Positions 1-7,054 of a DNA stretch of 14,137 bases are shown here, piece by piece. Within the stretch, counting starts at the first letter, position 1. Each line of letters starts with the position of its first letter. The stretch is from CALXSC01 sp964493475. GTDB lineage: Bacteria; Pseudomonadota; Alphaproteobacteria; Rickettsiales; UBA1997. The notes beneath the pieces are model-generated. The model made no database searches and had not been told where the DNA came from. It was given only the letters and a program-made list of their open reading frames with translations. Where the stretch lies: contig CAZBNS010000045.1 in assembly GCA_964493475.1 (NCBI GenBank), positions 1-14,137 of the forward strand. The letters are read 5' to 3'. The position numbers were made by a program, and so were the translations under genes.

Positions 1-34
1 CATTCGCTCATTAAGAAATCTTAACTCGGGAATG
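1..34. repeat. REP-like imperfect palindrome
   Basis: CATTC and GAATG form the outer ends and TTAAGA/TCTTAA the inner stem around a 2-nt loop, with an unpaired internal region between them. The layout resembles short dispersed intergenic palindromes. Whether it recurs elsewhere in the genome cannot be seen here, and it may extend past the left edge. Confidence 0.4.
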
Positions 35-39
35 ACATA

Positions 40-77
40 CTTTGTGGTGTTGGGTCTCTGAATCCAACACCACAAAG
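40..77. repeat. Perfect 14-bp inverted repeat (hairpin)
   Basis: Positions 40-53 (CTTTGTGGTGTTGG) are exactly complementary to 64-77 (CCAACACCACAAAG), with a 10-nt loop. No T-run follows on either strand, so it is not a standard intrinsic terminator. It is more likely a palindromic repeat unit or an RNA structural element. Confidence 0.6.
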
Positions 78-127
78 GCAAACTGTGGCAATTTTCATTC
101 GGCTGAAGAGTGGATTGATTTAAAATC

Positions 128-163
128 ACTGTATCAATTTCAAAAAATACAGTTGGATTTTTT
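128..163 (+). terminator. Candidate intrinsic terminator
   Basis: ACTGTAT at 128-134 pairs with ATACAGT at 147-153. Four bases later comes a run of six T (158-163). The 7-bp stem is AT-rich and the loop is 12 nt, so this is only a moderate candidate. It would end a plus-strand transcript entering from left of the window. Confidence 0.35.
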
Positions 164-200
164 AATAAACTTTAATAAGTGATAAGGTTTGCTGTAATTA

Positions 201-300
201 ACTAGACATTGTTAACAAACTTTTTTGCGGAGTAAAATCGCTTTTACAAAAAACCACTAGGAGTGTTTAAATTATAAAAGTTTGTTAACAGTGTCTAAGT
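201..300. repeat. 100-bp element with 24/25-bp terminal inverted repeats
   Basis: The left arm (201-224, starting ACTAGACATTG) and the right arm (276-300, ending GTGTCTAAGT) are complementary apart from one bulge and one mismatch. Both contain the palindrome GTTAAC. The middle holds a smaller hairpin, GTAAAA/TTTTAC at 231-246. The shape is that of a miniature inverted-repeat element, but I see no convincing flanking target duplication. It has no coding capacity. Confidence 0.5.
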
Positions 301-350
301 TTCGTATGAAATTTTATTGGTAAGAATAAACCAATAAATTTCATACGAAA
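300..350. repeat. Long hairpin abutting the 100-bp inverted repeat
   Basis: Arm 300-321 (starting TTTCGTATGAAATTT) pairs with 330-350 along its whole length with a single T bulge and an 8-nt loop. It begins where the preceding inverted repeat ends and lies 24 bp past the stop codon of the minus-strand HD gene, so it could protect or end that transcript's 3' end. There is no T-run on the minus side, so factor-independent termination is not assured. With the other hairpins it fills the gene-free stretch 1-374, where I see no supported ORF. Confidence 0.6.
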
Positions 351-374
351 TCCATATTATTTATTTAATTATAA

Positions 375-1373
375 TTATTTTTTATTTAAAAAATACTCAT
401 TAAATTTGCCTATCTTGGAAAGTTTTTCTTTATATTCCTTATCATAATCAGAAACTCTGCTTAACTTTCCATCATCAATGAATTTGGGATCTATTCTTCT
501 AACTTTGCAAAATACTCGTCTTATGTAATTATTTGGATTGCTTTCAAACTCCTCTTTTGGCAAATGCAAATAATCATAATATTTTTTTACATCTTCATTT
601 TTATCTAAGTTTTCTTCAATAATTTTTAATATTTCGCCATCAGTTTTATTAAAAAAATCTTCCAAAGTGATAATTTTTGCGTCTACAGCACTTTTAAAAA
701 GAAGACCTCCGATACCAAACATTATAGCACTTTGCAGGCCGGAATATTGAGTTTCATCAAGTTTCCAAAAGAAATCAGCAAATAATTTAGCGCTGTCAAA
801 ATCTTTCATTACGAATGAACCTTTATAAACTCTTAAAGAGTTTAAAATATAATCTCTTTCGTCTTTACTGAGTAAATTAGTTTGAAAATGATCGTCTCTA
901 ATTGAATAATCAATTCTATCAGAGCAAATATCTGGTGCGCTATTTTCTTTTAATGTAAAATGAGAGTCGTCCAAAATATAATTCAAATCATAACCATATT
1001 TTTCAAGAATTTGCGGAATATCAGATTTTAAGACAAAATTTTCATGAATACTGTCTTGAAAATCTTGCTTTTTTTGTCCGTCAATTCCCTCCATAATATA
1101 ATCATAAGTATGCGAAAATGAAGTATGCGAAACATCATGAATCAAGCCGGCAATCTGCTCCTCAATAGGCGCATTAAAACGCCTCAGCAATAACATATCG
1201 CCAAGTGAATGATAAAATCTAGTAAGTTCTTTTTGCTGGGATTTTGGATAGGCAGGATAATAGCCGCCTTGCGCTATGCCTTTTAACCTTTGCAGTGCTT
1301 TTGAATTGATTAATTCTTCCAAAACTGGCTCGGTGATGTCAACTTCACCATATATTTTGTCAATAATTTTCAT
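375..1373 (-). CDS. HD-domain phosphohydrolase (SAMHD1/dGTPase-like fold)
   Basis: This 332-residue protein is predicted to be a cytosolic metal-dependent phosphohydrolase. The HD metal-site residues are visible: H55 in the FYHSLGD segment, H79-D80 in GLIHDVSH, and D152 in the DRIDY motif, as in the SAMHD1/YdhJ-like branch of the HD superfamily. The N-terminal pattern 'LQRLKGIAQGG...TRFYHSLG' is typical of that branch, some of whose members hydrolyse dNTPs. The substrate here is unknown. The start is supported by AAAGG seven bases upstream of the ATG and by a good promoter just beyond it. It is probably a single-gene transcript, because its promoter begins where the upstream gene on the same strand ends. 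Function beyond 'HD hydrolase' is inference. Confidence 0.85.
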   Translation of the reverse strand: MKIIDKIYGEVDITEPVLEELINSKALQRLKGIAQGGYYPAYPKSQQKELTRFYHSLGDMLLLRRFNAPIEEQIAGLIHDVSHTSFSHTYDYIMEGIDGQKKQDFQDSIHENFVLKSDIPQILEKYGYDLNYILDDSHFTLKENSAPDICSDRIDYSIRDDHFQTNLLSKDERDYILNSLRVYKGSFVMKDFDSAKLFADFFWKLDETQYSGLQSAIMFGIGGLLFKSAVDAKIITLEDFFNKTDGEILKIIEENLDKNEDVKKYYDYLHLPKEEFESNPNNYIRRVFCKVRRIDPKFIDDGKLSRVSDYDKEYKEKLSKIGKFNEYFLNKK

Positions 1374-1397
1374 GACTGAACCTTTATATAATTTTTT

Positions 1398-1425
1398 ATA
1401 TTATAAACATATTGCAAAATGTCAA
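1398..1425 (-). promoter_or_regulatory. Sigma70-type promoter of the HD gene
   Basis: On the minus strand TTGACA (1425-1420) is followed after 16 nt by TAATAT (1403-1398), overlapping TATAAT at 1405-1400. The -35 box touches the stop codon of the upstream minus-strand gene, so the two genes are separately promoted. Confidence 0.6.
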
Positions 1426-2085
1426 TTATCTACTATGAGAGCAGCCTACATCTCTTTCCTTGGCGACTATAGACATTCTATCTCCTAATTGCATGCCTTT
1501 TGAACGATTATTTAATTCTTTTAGCAATTCAGGATATCTTTCAAACAAACTACTCAAATATTCTTTATCTTCATTTGGCATTTCCTGTATTGTTTTTATA
1601 ATATTAGCCGTAAGTTCTTGTAGACCAAATCTAACTTGTTCATCATCTGGAATTTGATCAAGCGTAGAAAAATAATGAGAAATATCATCTTGTAATTTCT
1701 CATTACATGGGGTTGGATTTATCATAAATTCAGAAAACAAAGGAGAAACGCCTTGTCTATCAAAAAATCTTTTTGAAATATCAAGCACAGCATTTTTTTT
1801 GGCAGTTTCTAGACTTTCTCTTATAGCTTTGTCTTCTTGGTTTTCAAGAATAAGTCTTATAGTTTCAATGTCCCCTTTATCATGAGATATTTCTAGTAAA
1901 AATGCAGAAAATTCATGGCTGAGATCTTTTCGATGCATAGCAATAACTCTAGTAAATGCTCTATTACATTTAGCCCTAATAAATATATCTCGGATAATAG
2001 ATTCATCCAATTGTTCTTGTCTTACAAGTTCTGTAAAAGTTTCTATATCGTAAATTTCCATATTATTCATATTTTTTATTAGCAT
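1426..2085 (-). CDS. Hypothetical helical protein
   Basis: I do not recognise this protein. Read from the ATG at 2085 it has 219 residues and is rich in charged residues, predicted almost entirely helical, with no signal peptide or membrane segment. The stretch 'HDKGDIETIRLILEN' looks like one ankyrin-type helix pair, but no convincing array of repeats follows, so I do not call it an ankyrin protein. The frame stays open to a TTG at 2121 (231 residues). I prefer 2085 because that TTG is the first part of a good -35 box whose -10 box ends 7 nt before the ATG. The transcript would then be leaderless or nearly so. Further ATGs at 2070 and 2061 are possible; none has a Shine-Dalgarno sequence. 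It is divergent from comF. Confidence 0.65.
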   Translation of the reverse strand: MLIKNMNNMEIYDIETFTELVRQEQLDESIIRDIFIRAKCNRAFTRVIAMHRKDLSHEFSAFLLEISHDKGDIETIRLILENQEDKAIRESLETAKKNAVLDISKRFFDRQGVSPLFSEFMINPTPCNEKLQDDISHYFSTLDQIPDDEQVRFGLQELTANIIKTIQEMPNEDKEYLSSLFERYPELLKELNNRSKGMQLGDRMSIVAKERDVGCSHSR

Positions 2086-2092
2086 GCGCGTA

Positions 2093-2121
2093 TATATATC
2101 ATATTTTGTTTTACTAGTCAA
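2093..2121 (-). promoter_or_regulatory. Promoter of the hypothetical gene
   Basis: TTGACT (2121-2116), a 17-nt spacer, then TATATA (2098-2093) on the minus strand. Transcription would start at about 2086, at or next to the ATG at 2085. The 112-bp gap to comF carries promoters for both directions. Confidence 0.5.
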
Positions 2122-2233
2122 TAATTTTAATTTCTATAGTGTGTAATTACATAAAATCCTTAAAGTTTCAATTATCCTCATATTGTAAAATAAAAATATC
2201 ACTTTAGCATTTTATCAAAGTTCAATCAAAAAC

Positions 2234-2965
2234 ATGTTTAAATTTTTTACAAAACTTATTAATCTCATTTTTCCGCCAAAGTGTATTTTATGTGGAAAAG
2301 TTGTAGAAGAATACGATACTTTATGCCATGATTGCTGGAAAGATATAGAATTTATACAAAAACCATTTTGCAGCAAATGCTCTTCACCACTTCAAATGGA
2401 AATATCAGAAGATGATTTGTGCGCAAGTTGTTTGAAAAATCCGCCGTTATATATAAAATCAAGAAGCGCTATGGTTTATAGTGATGAAACGGCAAAAATA
2501 ATTTTTAAATTTAAATTCTATGATAAACCACACATAAAAAAATTTATGGCTAAAACTATGGTAAAAGCTTCGCAGGACATAATAAAAAATGTGGATATTT
2601 TGATACCAATTCCACTACATAAGAAAAGATTAATTTTTAGAAGGTATAACCAAGCCTTGATTTTAGCAAATGAAATAGGAAAACTAACAAATAAAAATGT
2701 TGTATATAATTTTCTGGTAAAGAAAAAACATACAATACCCCAAGCAAAACTAAAAGGAGTCGAAAGAGCAAAAAATTTGAAAGATAAATTTTGCATAAAT
2801 TCAAAATATTTAAAAAATATCAAAAACTATGAAGCCTTAAATTTTGCAATTATCGATGATGTGATGACGACTGGCTCAACAGTAAATGAATGTGTAAAAG
2901 TTCTACATGAAGTCGGCATTAAAAATGTTTATGTTATAACTTTTGCAAAAACTACAAGGGATTAG
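2234..2965 (+). CDS. comF: ComF family double-zinc-ribbon phosphoribosyltransferase
   Basis: This 243-residue protein is of normal length for ComF/GntX. The N-terminus has two four-cysteine zinc sites: C17/C20/C31/C34 and C46/C49/C63/C66. The C-terminal half is a type I phosphoribosyltransferase fold with the PRPP-binding loop 'IIDDVMTTGST' at 206-216. In Bacillus and Haemophilus the family is needed for uptake of single-stranded DNA during transformation. In many alphaproteobacteria a comF homologue stands alone with no competence operon nearby, as here. The first 14 residues are hydrophobic but too short for a secretion signal, so it is taken as cytosolic. No clear Shine-Dalgarno precedes the ATG. 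Its stop overlaps the stop of the convergent prohead protease gene. Confidence 0.9.
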   Translation: MFKFFTKLINLIFPPKCILCGKVVEEYDTLCHDCWKDIEFIQKPFCSKCSSPLQMEISEDDLCASCLKNPPLYIKSRSAMVYSDETAKIIFKFKFYDKPHIKKFMAKTMVKASQDIIKNVDILIPIPLHKKRLIFRRYNQALILANEIGKLTNKNVVYNFLVKKKHTIPQAKLKGVERAKNLKDKFCINSKYLKNIKNYEALNFAIIDDVMTTGSTVNECVKVLHEVGIKNVYVITFAKTTRD

Positions 2966-3516
2966 TTGCTAGTTAAAAATTTTTCCAACATTTCCAGTTT
3001 GCTTATAATACTGTCTTCAAGGCTCTTACTTTTGCAATATGTTATATTTGAATACTCATTGGCAGGAAACGTAACGATGCTTATTTCAAATAAATCAATT
3101 TCTTTTAACAATCTTGTATCGCCTTTTTTATCATATTCAACATCTTTAACTATATAACCAATACTCAAACCAGAAACAGATTTAGTTTTAATCAAATTAT
3201 AAGCCTCTAAACCCTGTTGAATATCCAGCATTATCTTGCCCTCGACATAAAGTCCGATTGTATCTTCTTTGATTACTTCAAAATAGCCAATCGGTTTATC
3301 TTGGGAATGCTGCCACAGTAATTTTATATCCTTTTTTGCATTTTTGCTTTGTAATGTTTTTTTAAAAGCCATAGGTAAAACTATATCGTTATAACTATCC
3401 TTAACATTAAAAACACTTGCATAACCACAGAATTTTCCAAAAGAATCAATGCTCTTAATTTCAAGAGTTGCATTTTTTCTTTCTAAAGTTTTTAATTTTT
3501 TAATTTTGGTATTCAT
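2962..3516 (-). CDS. Orphan HK97-type prohead protease (GTA-like remnant)
   Basis: This 184-residue protein belongs to the HK97 gp4 / peptidase U35 prohead protease family, which processes capsid and scaffold proteins during head maturation. Family landmarks are in order: 'GYASVFNVKDSYNDIVLPMAF' split over residues 31-51, the catalytic His in 'LWQH' (H70) followed by 'PIGYFE', the catalytic Ser in 'SGLSIGY' (S118), and 'LFEISIVTFPANE' at 142-154 with an acidic residue E144. All catalytic residues are present and the frame is intact, so it may be active. No portal, capsid or terminase gene lies next to it. In Rickettsiales and other alphaproteobacteria, gene transfer agent genes are known to be scattered, which is the likeliest origin. 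No Shine-Dalgarno is visible. Confidence 0.85.
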   Translation of the reverse strand: MNTKIKKLKTLERKNATLEIKSIDSFGKFCGYASVFNVKDSYNDIVLPMAFKKTLQSKNAKKDIKLLWQHSQDKPIGYFEVIKEDTIGLYVEGKIMLDIQQGLEAYNLIKTKSVSGLSIGYIVKDVEYDKKGDTRLLKEIDLFEISIVTFPANEYSNITYCKSKSLEDSIISKLEMLEKFLTSN

Positions 3517-3594
3517 AGAATTTTATAAATAAATAATACTTAAATTTATACAAAGTTAAATTGTTGGAAGTATAAAATTCTTGTTATGTTTGAG

Positions 3595-3612
3595 TTGTGG
3601 AACAATCCACAA
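3595..3612. terminator. Short hairpin between two minus-strand genes
   Basis: TTGTGGA and TCCACAA form a perfect 7-bp stem with a 4-nt loop, 21 bp past the stop of the M48 protease gene. No T-run follows on the minus strand. It could mark the end of that transcript, but termination is not certain. Confidence 0.3.
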
Positions 3613-3632
3613 TATTATGTATGTTTGCAATA

Positions 3633-4943
3633 TTATTTAGCCTTTAAATCATCTATTTTTTGCAAAATACTGAGATCATCCGTTTCTTCTTTTGCCATTT
3701 CTAAATATTTATTTATTTTTTTATCGTCTTTTAAAATTGTATAATATCTAGCTAAAGTAATATATGACATTGCCTTTTCATTATTGTTAAAATAAGCCTC
3801 TGCTAGCAATTTTAAGGCGCTTTTATCGTCGGCGTTGGTTTGAATTACAAAATTTAGCTTGTCTATGGCTTCTTGATACATATTTTGCTGTTTATATTTT
3901 ATAATGATAAATGATATCATTTTTTTTATTAAAATATTGTTTTGCAATATTTTGTCGGCTATCTCATAATTTTCTAAAGCTTTTGCAACATCATTCTTTT
4001 TTAAATAAATATCTCCTCTTAATTCGTAAAAATAAGGATTGTTTTTATATTTTAAAATTAAGTAGTCTATCTCTTCTAATGCTTTCTCTGTGTTGTTATT
4101 ATTCATGTTTGTAATTGCGCTAGCATATTTTCCATAGTCGGTATTTGTATCCATATCCTGATATTTTTGGTATGCAAAAATTTTTGCTTTTATAAAATTA
4201 AATTCATCAATATATTTTTTGTTGAAATTTTTGTTTGATATTTTTTCATCTTTTATTCTGCTTTCTATGAATTGTTTTCTGTTTCTACTTAGGGGGTGCG
4301 TTGAATAATATTCCATTACATTTTTATATTCCAATTCATTTAGATAAAATTTATTCATTGATTCCAAAAGTGCGGACGATGACAAATCATTATCATTTAG
4401 ATATTTTATTGCCAATGTATCGGCACTTTCTTCTTGTGTTCTTGTATATTGTAAAGCATCTTGCTGTTGTTTTTGCAATCCACCCATAATAATTGCCTGT
4501 CCAGCCTCTGGAACACCGGCTAATAATGCTCCAATTCCTAATAGTATATAGCCAACACTGATATTGCTTATCGCACTGGTTTCATCTTTGTATCTGGCTA
4601 AGTGTCCTGCAGAAATATGCCCTGTTTCATGTGCGATAATTCCTAAAATAGCGTCCGGCGTATCAAAATTTGTAAAAGTTCCTGTATTGATAAAAATATT
4701 TTGTCCGCCCATAACAAAAGCGTTGACGCTGCTATCGTTTACTATGTAAAATTTAATATTTTTTGGATTTAATCCTGCCGATTTAAAAATTGGATTTGAG
4801 ATTTCATATAAAAAGTTTTCTATTTCAACGTCTCTTACTATTGGTATTTGTTGATTGGCAAGTGAATTTTGTAAAACTAGAAAAAATATTAGGTTTATGG
4901 TTAATATTGTTTTTAGATTTTGAAAAATTTTATTTAGTATCAT
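3633..4943 (-). CDS. bepA: Secreted M48 metalloprotease with TPR repeats (BepA-like)
   Basis: This 436-residue protein is close in length to E. coli BepA (YfgC). Residues 1-29 form a signal peptide: a basic start, the hydrophobic core 'LTINLIFFLVL', then SLA before cleavage, so it acts in the periplasm. The zinc site is HETGH at 105-109 with a downstream third ligand in 'EESAD' (171-175). Residues from about 270 onward form TPR repeats. In E. coli the family degrades misassembled LptD and helps outer-membrane biogenesis; Rickettsiales carry homologues. The same role is inferred here. The ATG lies 21 bp downstream of the CCA end of the tRNA-Lys remnant, so the gene originally sat right behind that tRNA and may have shared its promoter. 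No Shine-Dalgarno is visible. Confidence 0.85.
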   Translation of the reverse strand: MILNKIFQNLKTILTINLIFFLVLQNSLANQQIPIVRDVEIENFLYEISNPIFKSAGLNPKNIKFYIVNDSSVNAFVMGGQNIFINTGTFTNFDTPDAILGIIAHETGHISAGHLARYKDETSAISNISVGYILLGIGALLAGVPEAGQAIIMGGLQKQQQDALQYTRTQEESADTLAIKYLNDNDLSSSALLESMNKFYLNELEYKNVMEYYSTHPLSRNRKQFIESRIKDEKISNKNFNKKYIDEFNFIKAKIFAYQKYQDMDTNTDYGKYASAITNMNNNNTEKALEEIDYLILKYKNNPYFYELRGDIYLKKNDVAKALENYEIADKILQNNILIKKMISFIIIKYKQQNMYQEAIDKLNFVIQTNADDKSALKLLAEAYFNNNEKAMSYITLARYYTILKDDKKINKYLEMAKEETDDLSILQKIDDLKAK

Positions 4944-4964
4944 GGATTGCAGTATAAAAATAAA

Positions 4965-5009
4965 TGGTGGGTCCGGCGAGATTCGAACTCGCGACCAATT
5001 GATTAAGAG
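4965..5009 (-). pseudogene. 3' half of tRNA-Lys(CTT), putative attL
   Basis: Read on the minus strand this is the anticodon loop CTCTTAA (anticodon CTT at 5007-5005), the 3' anticodon strand TCAAT, variable TGGTC, a perfect T arm (GCGAG, TTCGAAT, CTCGC), the 3' acceptor strand CGGACCC, A73 and CCA. The matching 5' half (GGGTCCG, D arm, ATTGA) is missing. The sequence breaks away at the anticodon loop, which is where tyrosine integrases that use tRNA genes commonly cross over. With an integrase 580 bp away this is best read as the left attachment site, with chromosome to the left and element to the right. It cannot encode a working tRNA as it stands. Confidence 0.8.
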
Positions 5010-5092
5010 ACGGACGAGCTACAAAATATAATTCCTTGATTTTACTTGCTTTGTGGCTTCTTAAAACTTAAAAAATCAAAAAATTTTATATT

Positions 5093-5125
5093 GTTATCGC
5101 ACATTTGCCGCACTTTCTCAATCAA
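5093..5125 (-). promoter_or_regulatory. tRNA-promoter-like motif (left copy), facing the tRNA-Lys remnant
   Basis: Minus strand: TTGATTGAG, four bases, TGCGG, then AAATGTGCGATAAC. It matches 7055-7085 in 26 positions, in the opposite orientation. The copy at 7055-7085 sits 25 bp upstream of a real tRNA, so the motif is probably a stable-RNA promoter (-35 TTGATT, -10 near GCGATA). Here it would transcribe through the tRNA remnant into the M48 protease gene. The rest of 5010-5328 holds no gene that I can support. It contains an AT-rich stretch and the operator-like palindrome at 5295-5315. Confidence 0.45.
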
Positions 5126-5294
5126 TTTTTAATACGCCCACATATAACTTGATATAAGTATATACGATTGTATATTTATTTTTACAATACCTTTTTTGTA
5201 TTTATTTATATGTAGTTATATAATGCTATAATTCGCCATACTTTGTTATATATAGTTTTACCTTTTAGTGCTGAAAATAAATGGTCTATTTCCT

Positions 5295-5315
5295 ATTGTT
5301 TAATCTGTAAACAAT
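5295..5315. promoter_or_regulatory. Operator-like palindrome before the excisionase gene
   Basis: ATTGTTTA and TAAACAAT form a perfect 8-bp inverted repeat with a 5-nt centre, ending 13 bp before the ATG of the AlpA-like gene. Its position suits autoregulation by that protein or binding by another element repressor. No Shine-Dalgarno separates it from the start. Confidence 0.45.
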
Positions 5316-5328
5316 AACTTTATTTTTT

Positions 5329-5580
5329 ATGAATGAAACTAAAAAATACCTAACTACAAAAGAACTAGCTAAACATTTAAGCATATCAGAATCAACTTTA
5401 ATTTCCTATCGTGCAAATGAATGTGGACCGGAATATAAAAAAATAGGCAGAATGGTTAGGTATAATATAGACGAAGTAAATTCTTGGATTCAAATAGAAA
5501 ATAAAAAAGCAAAAAAAGAAAACAATGGACTGGATATTAAAAAATGTCCACCTAACTTGTCAGTCATTATTAATAACTAA
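5329..5580 (+). CDS. AlpA/HTH_17-type DNA-binding protein, probable excisionase
   Basis: An 83-residue protein with a MerR-like winged helix: 'YLTTKELAKHLSISESTLISYRANECGPEYKKIGRMVRYNIDEVNSWI' over residues 7-54. The GPEYKKIGR and RYNIDEVNSW segments mark the HTH_17/AlpA family. Such proteins serve as excisionases or regulators next to integrases. It lies 12 bp upstream of the integrase start and is surely cotranscribed with it. The C-terminal tail (from about 58) is lysine-rich. The palindrome just upstream suggests autoregulation. Excisionase is inferred from position; a purely transcriptional role is equally possible. Confidence 0.8.
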   Translation: MNETKKYLTTKELAKHLSISESTLISYRANECGPEYKKIGRMVRYNIDEVNSWIQIENKKAKKENNGLDIKKCPPNLSVIINN

Positions 5581-5592
5581 TAAAGGTAAATA

Positions 5593-6882
5593 ATGGCTAA
5601 ACGTTTTGAAAAGAAACTAACTCATGACCTAATAGAAGCATTAAATGGAAATGAGGATATAAAAGTAAAAGATACCGAAGTAAAAGGCTTTTATATTTGG
5701 TATTATGCTAAAACTGGACTGAAAGTATTCTATATAAGATATAGAACTTTAAATACGAAAGTGGAAAGGAATATAAGAATAGGAAGATACCCAGAGTTCA
5801 AAATTAAAGAAGCTAGAGATGTAGCAGAAGATTATAAACATAGAGTTGCTAGAGGTGGCGATCCTATATTAGATAAGGAGCTAGAATTAGAAGAGCTAAA
5901 GAAAAAGCAGGAAGAGAATAAAAAAGAAGTTAAAAAACAGATAAAAGTCAAAGACCTATTAGAAATATATCTTGAAGAACATACTAAAAAATACAATGCA
6001 CAAACAACTTATAAAAATGCCTGCGGAATGGTAAACAAGTATATCAATCCTGCTTTTGGAGATATTTCCATAATAGATATAAACGAAGATCATATATCTA
6101 AACTACACACAGAAATAGGCAAGAAATTCAAAATCCAAGCCAACCGATGCCGTGCCCTTTTATCTAACTTTCTAAACTGGTGCGAAACAAAAAAGTATAG
6201 AGACAAGCATACAAATCCTGTAGAAGATGTAGAGAAGTATAAAGAGGAAGGTAGGGAAAGAAACACGTCAGATGATGAGTATGTAAGAATATTTAATGCT
6301 CTATCAATCGCAAGACAAATGAACATCTACTCAGAACAATCATTTGATGCAATTGAAGTAATAATGCTTACTGGTTGCAGATCAAAAGAGGTTAAAACAT
6401 TGCAATGGTCTGATATTGATTTTACAAATAGCTTTTTTAGGCTAAGAACTAGCAAAACTGGCAAAAAATCAGTTCCTGTAGGTGAGGCGATTATGAATAA
6501 ATTAAAAGAGATAAAACAAAAAAGAGAGTTATCAAAAGATGGAATTTCTGATTATGTATTCCCATCCCCTCTAAATCCGAATAAACCTATTTCTGATTTA
6601 AGGAGACCATGGAATCAAATACTTGACCTTGCTAAAATAAAAAAGACTAAAGAGGAAAAATTAAGAATACACGACCTTAGACATTCATTCACAACAATAG
6701 GATGTATGACAGGAGAAGACATGTCAATAATAAGTAAAGTTTTAGGGCATAGCCAAATAACTACAACTCAAAGGTATTTGCATACTAATAATCAAAGAGT
6801 AGTTCAAGCTGCAACATTTGTATCAAATAAGATATTAGAAAAAGCACAAAAGAAGCTTGAGCCTGTTGTAGTAAATAATTAG
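5593..6882 (+). CDS. int: Tyrosine recombinase/integrase
   Basis: 429 residues, normal for P4-like integrases that target tRNA genes. Residues 1-115 are the N-terminal arm-binding region (DUF4102-like, 'VKGFYIWYYAKTGLKVFYIRYR', split at 30-51), followed by a lysine/glutamate-rich helix, a core-binding SAM-like domain (about 120-215) and the catalytic domain. All catalytic residues are visible: R263 (TGCRSKE), K288 (TSKTGKK), H360 and R363 (HDLRH), H386 (LGHSQ) and the nucleophile Y395 (QRYLH). The gene therefore looks functional. It starts behind AAAGGT and a short spacer, right after the excisionase gene. Its target is probably the tRNA-Lys whose 3' half is at 4965-5009. The 228 bp after its stop hold no gene, only the tRNA promoter. 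Confidence 0.93.
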   Translation: MAKRFEKKLTHDLIEALNGNEDIKVKDTEVKGFYIWYYAKTGLKVFYIRYRTLNTKVERNIRIGRYPEFKIKEARDVAEDYKHRVARGGDPILDKELELEELKKKQEENKKEVKKQIKVKDLLEIYLEEHTKKYNAQTTYKNACGMVNKYINPAFGDISIIDINEDHISKLHTEIGKKFKIQANRCRALLSNFLNWCETKKYRDKHTNPVEDVEKYKEEGRERNTSDDEYVRIFNALSIARQMNIYSEQSFDAIEVIMLTGCRSKEVKTLQWSDIDFTNSFFRLRTSKTGKKSVPVGEAIMNKLKEIKQKRELSKDGISDYVFPSPLNPNKPISDLRRPWNQILDLAKIKKTKEEKLRIHDLRHSFTTIGCMTGEDMSIISKVLGHSQITTTQRYLHTNNQRVVQAATFVSNKILEKAQKKLEPVVVNN

Positions 6883-7054
6883 CGCAGTTTTCAAATAATT
6901 TTAATAAAAGTAGGTTAATTAGAACTAAATCATAATTAGATTAGCAGTTGTTCTACCAAGATATATCTAACCACATTAAGTTATATAAAATATAGCTTGA
7001 AAAGTAGGAAAGAAAAATTTATTGTATATAAAGTTGTATGAATTTGTATTTTTG

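Noticed and set aside
1276..1657. Plus-strand reading frames antisense to the HD and hypothetical genes
   Set aside because: They are short, lack ribosome-binding sites and recognisable domains, and lie wholly or partly opposite supported genes.
4965..5125. Permuted tmRNA or permuted tRNA gene
   Set aside because: The 3' half has an ordinary Lys anticodon loop and T arm with no tag reading frame, and no 5' half lies downstream on the same strand.
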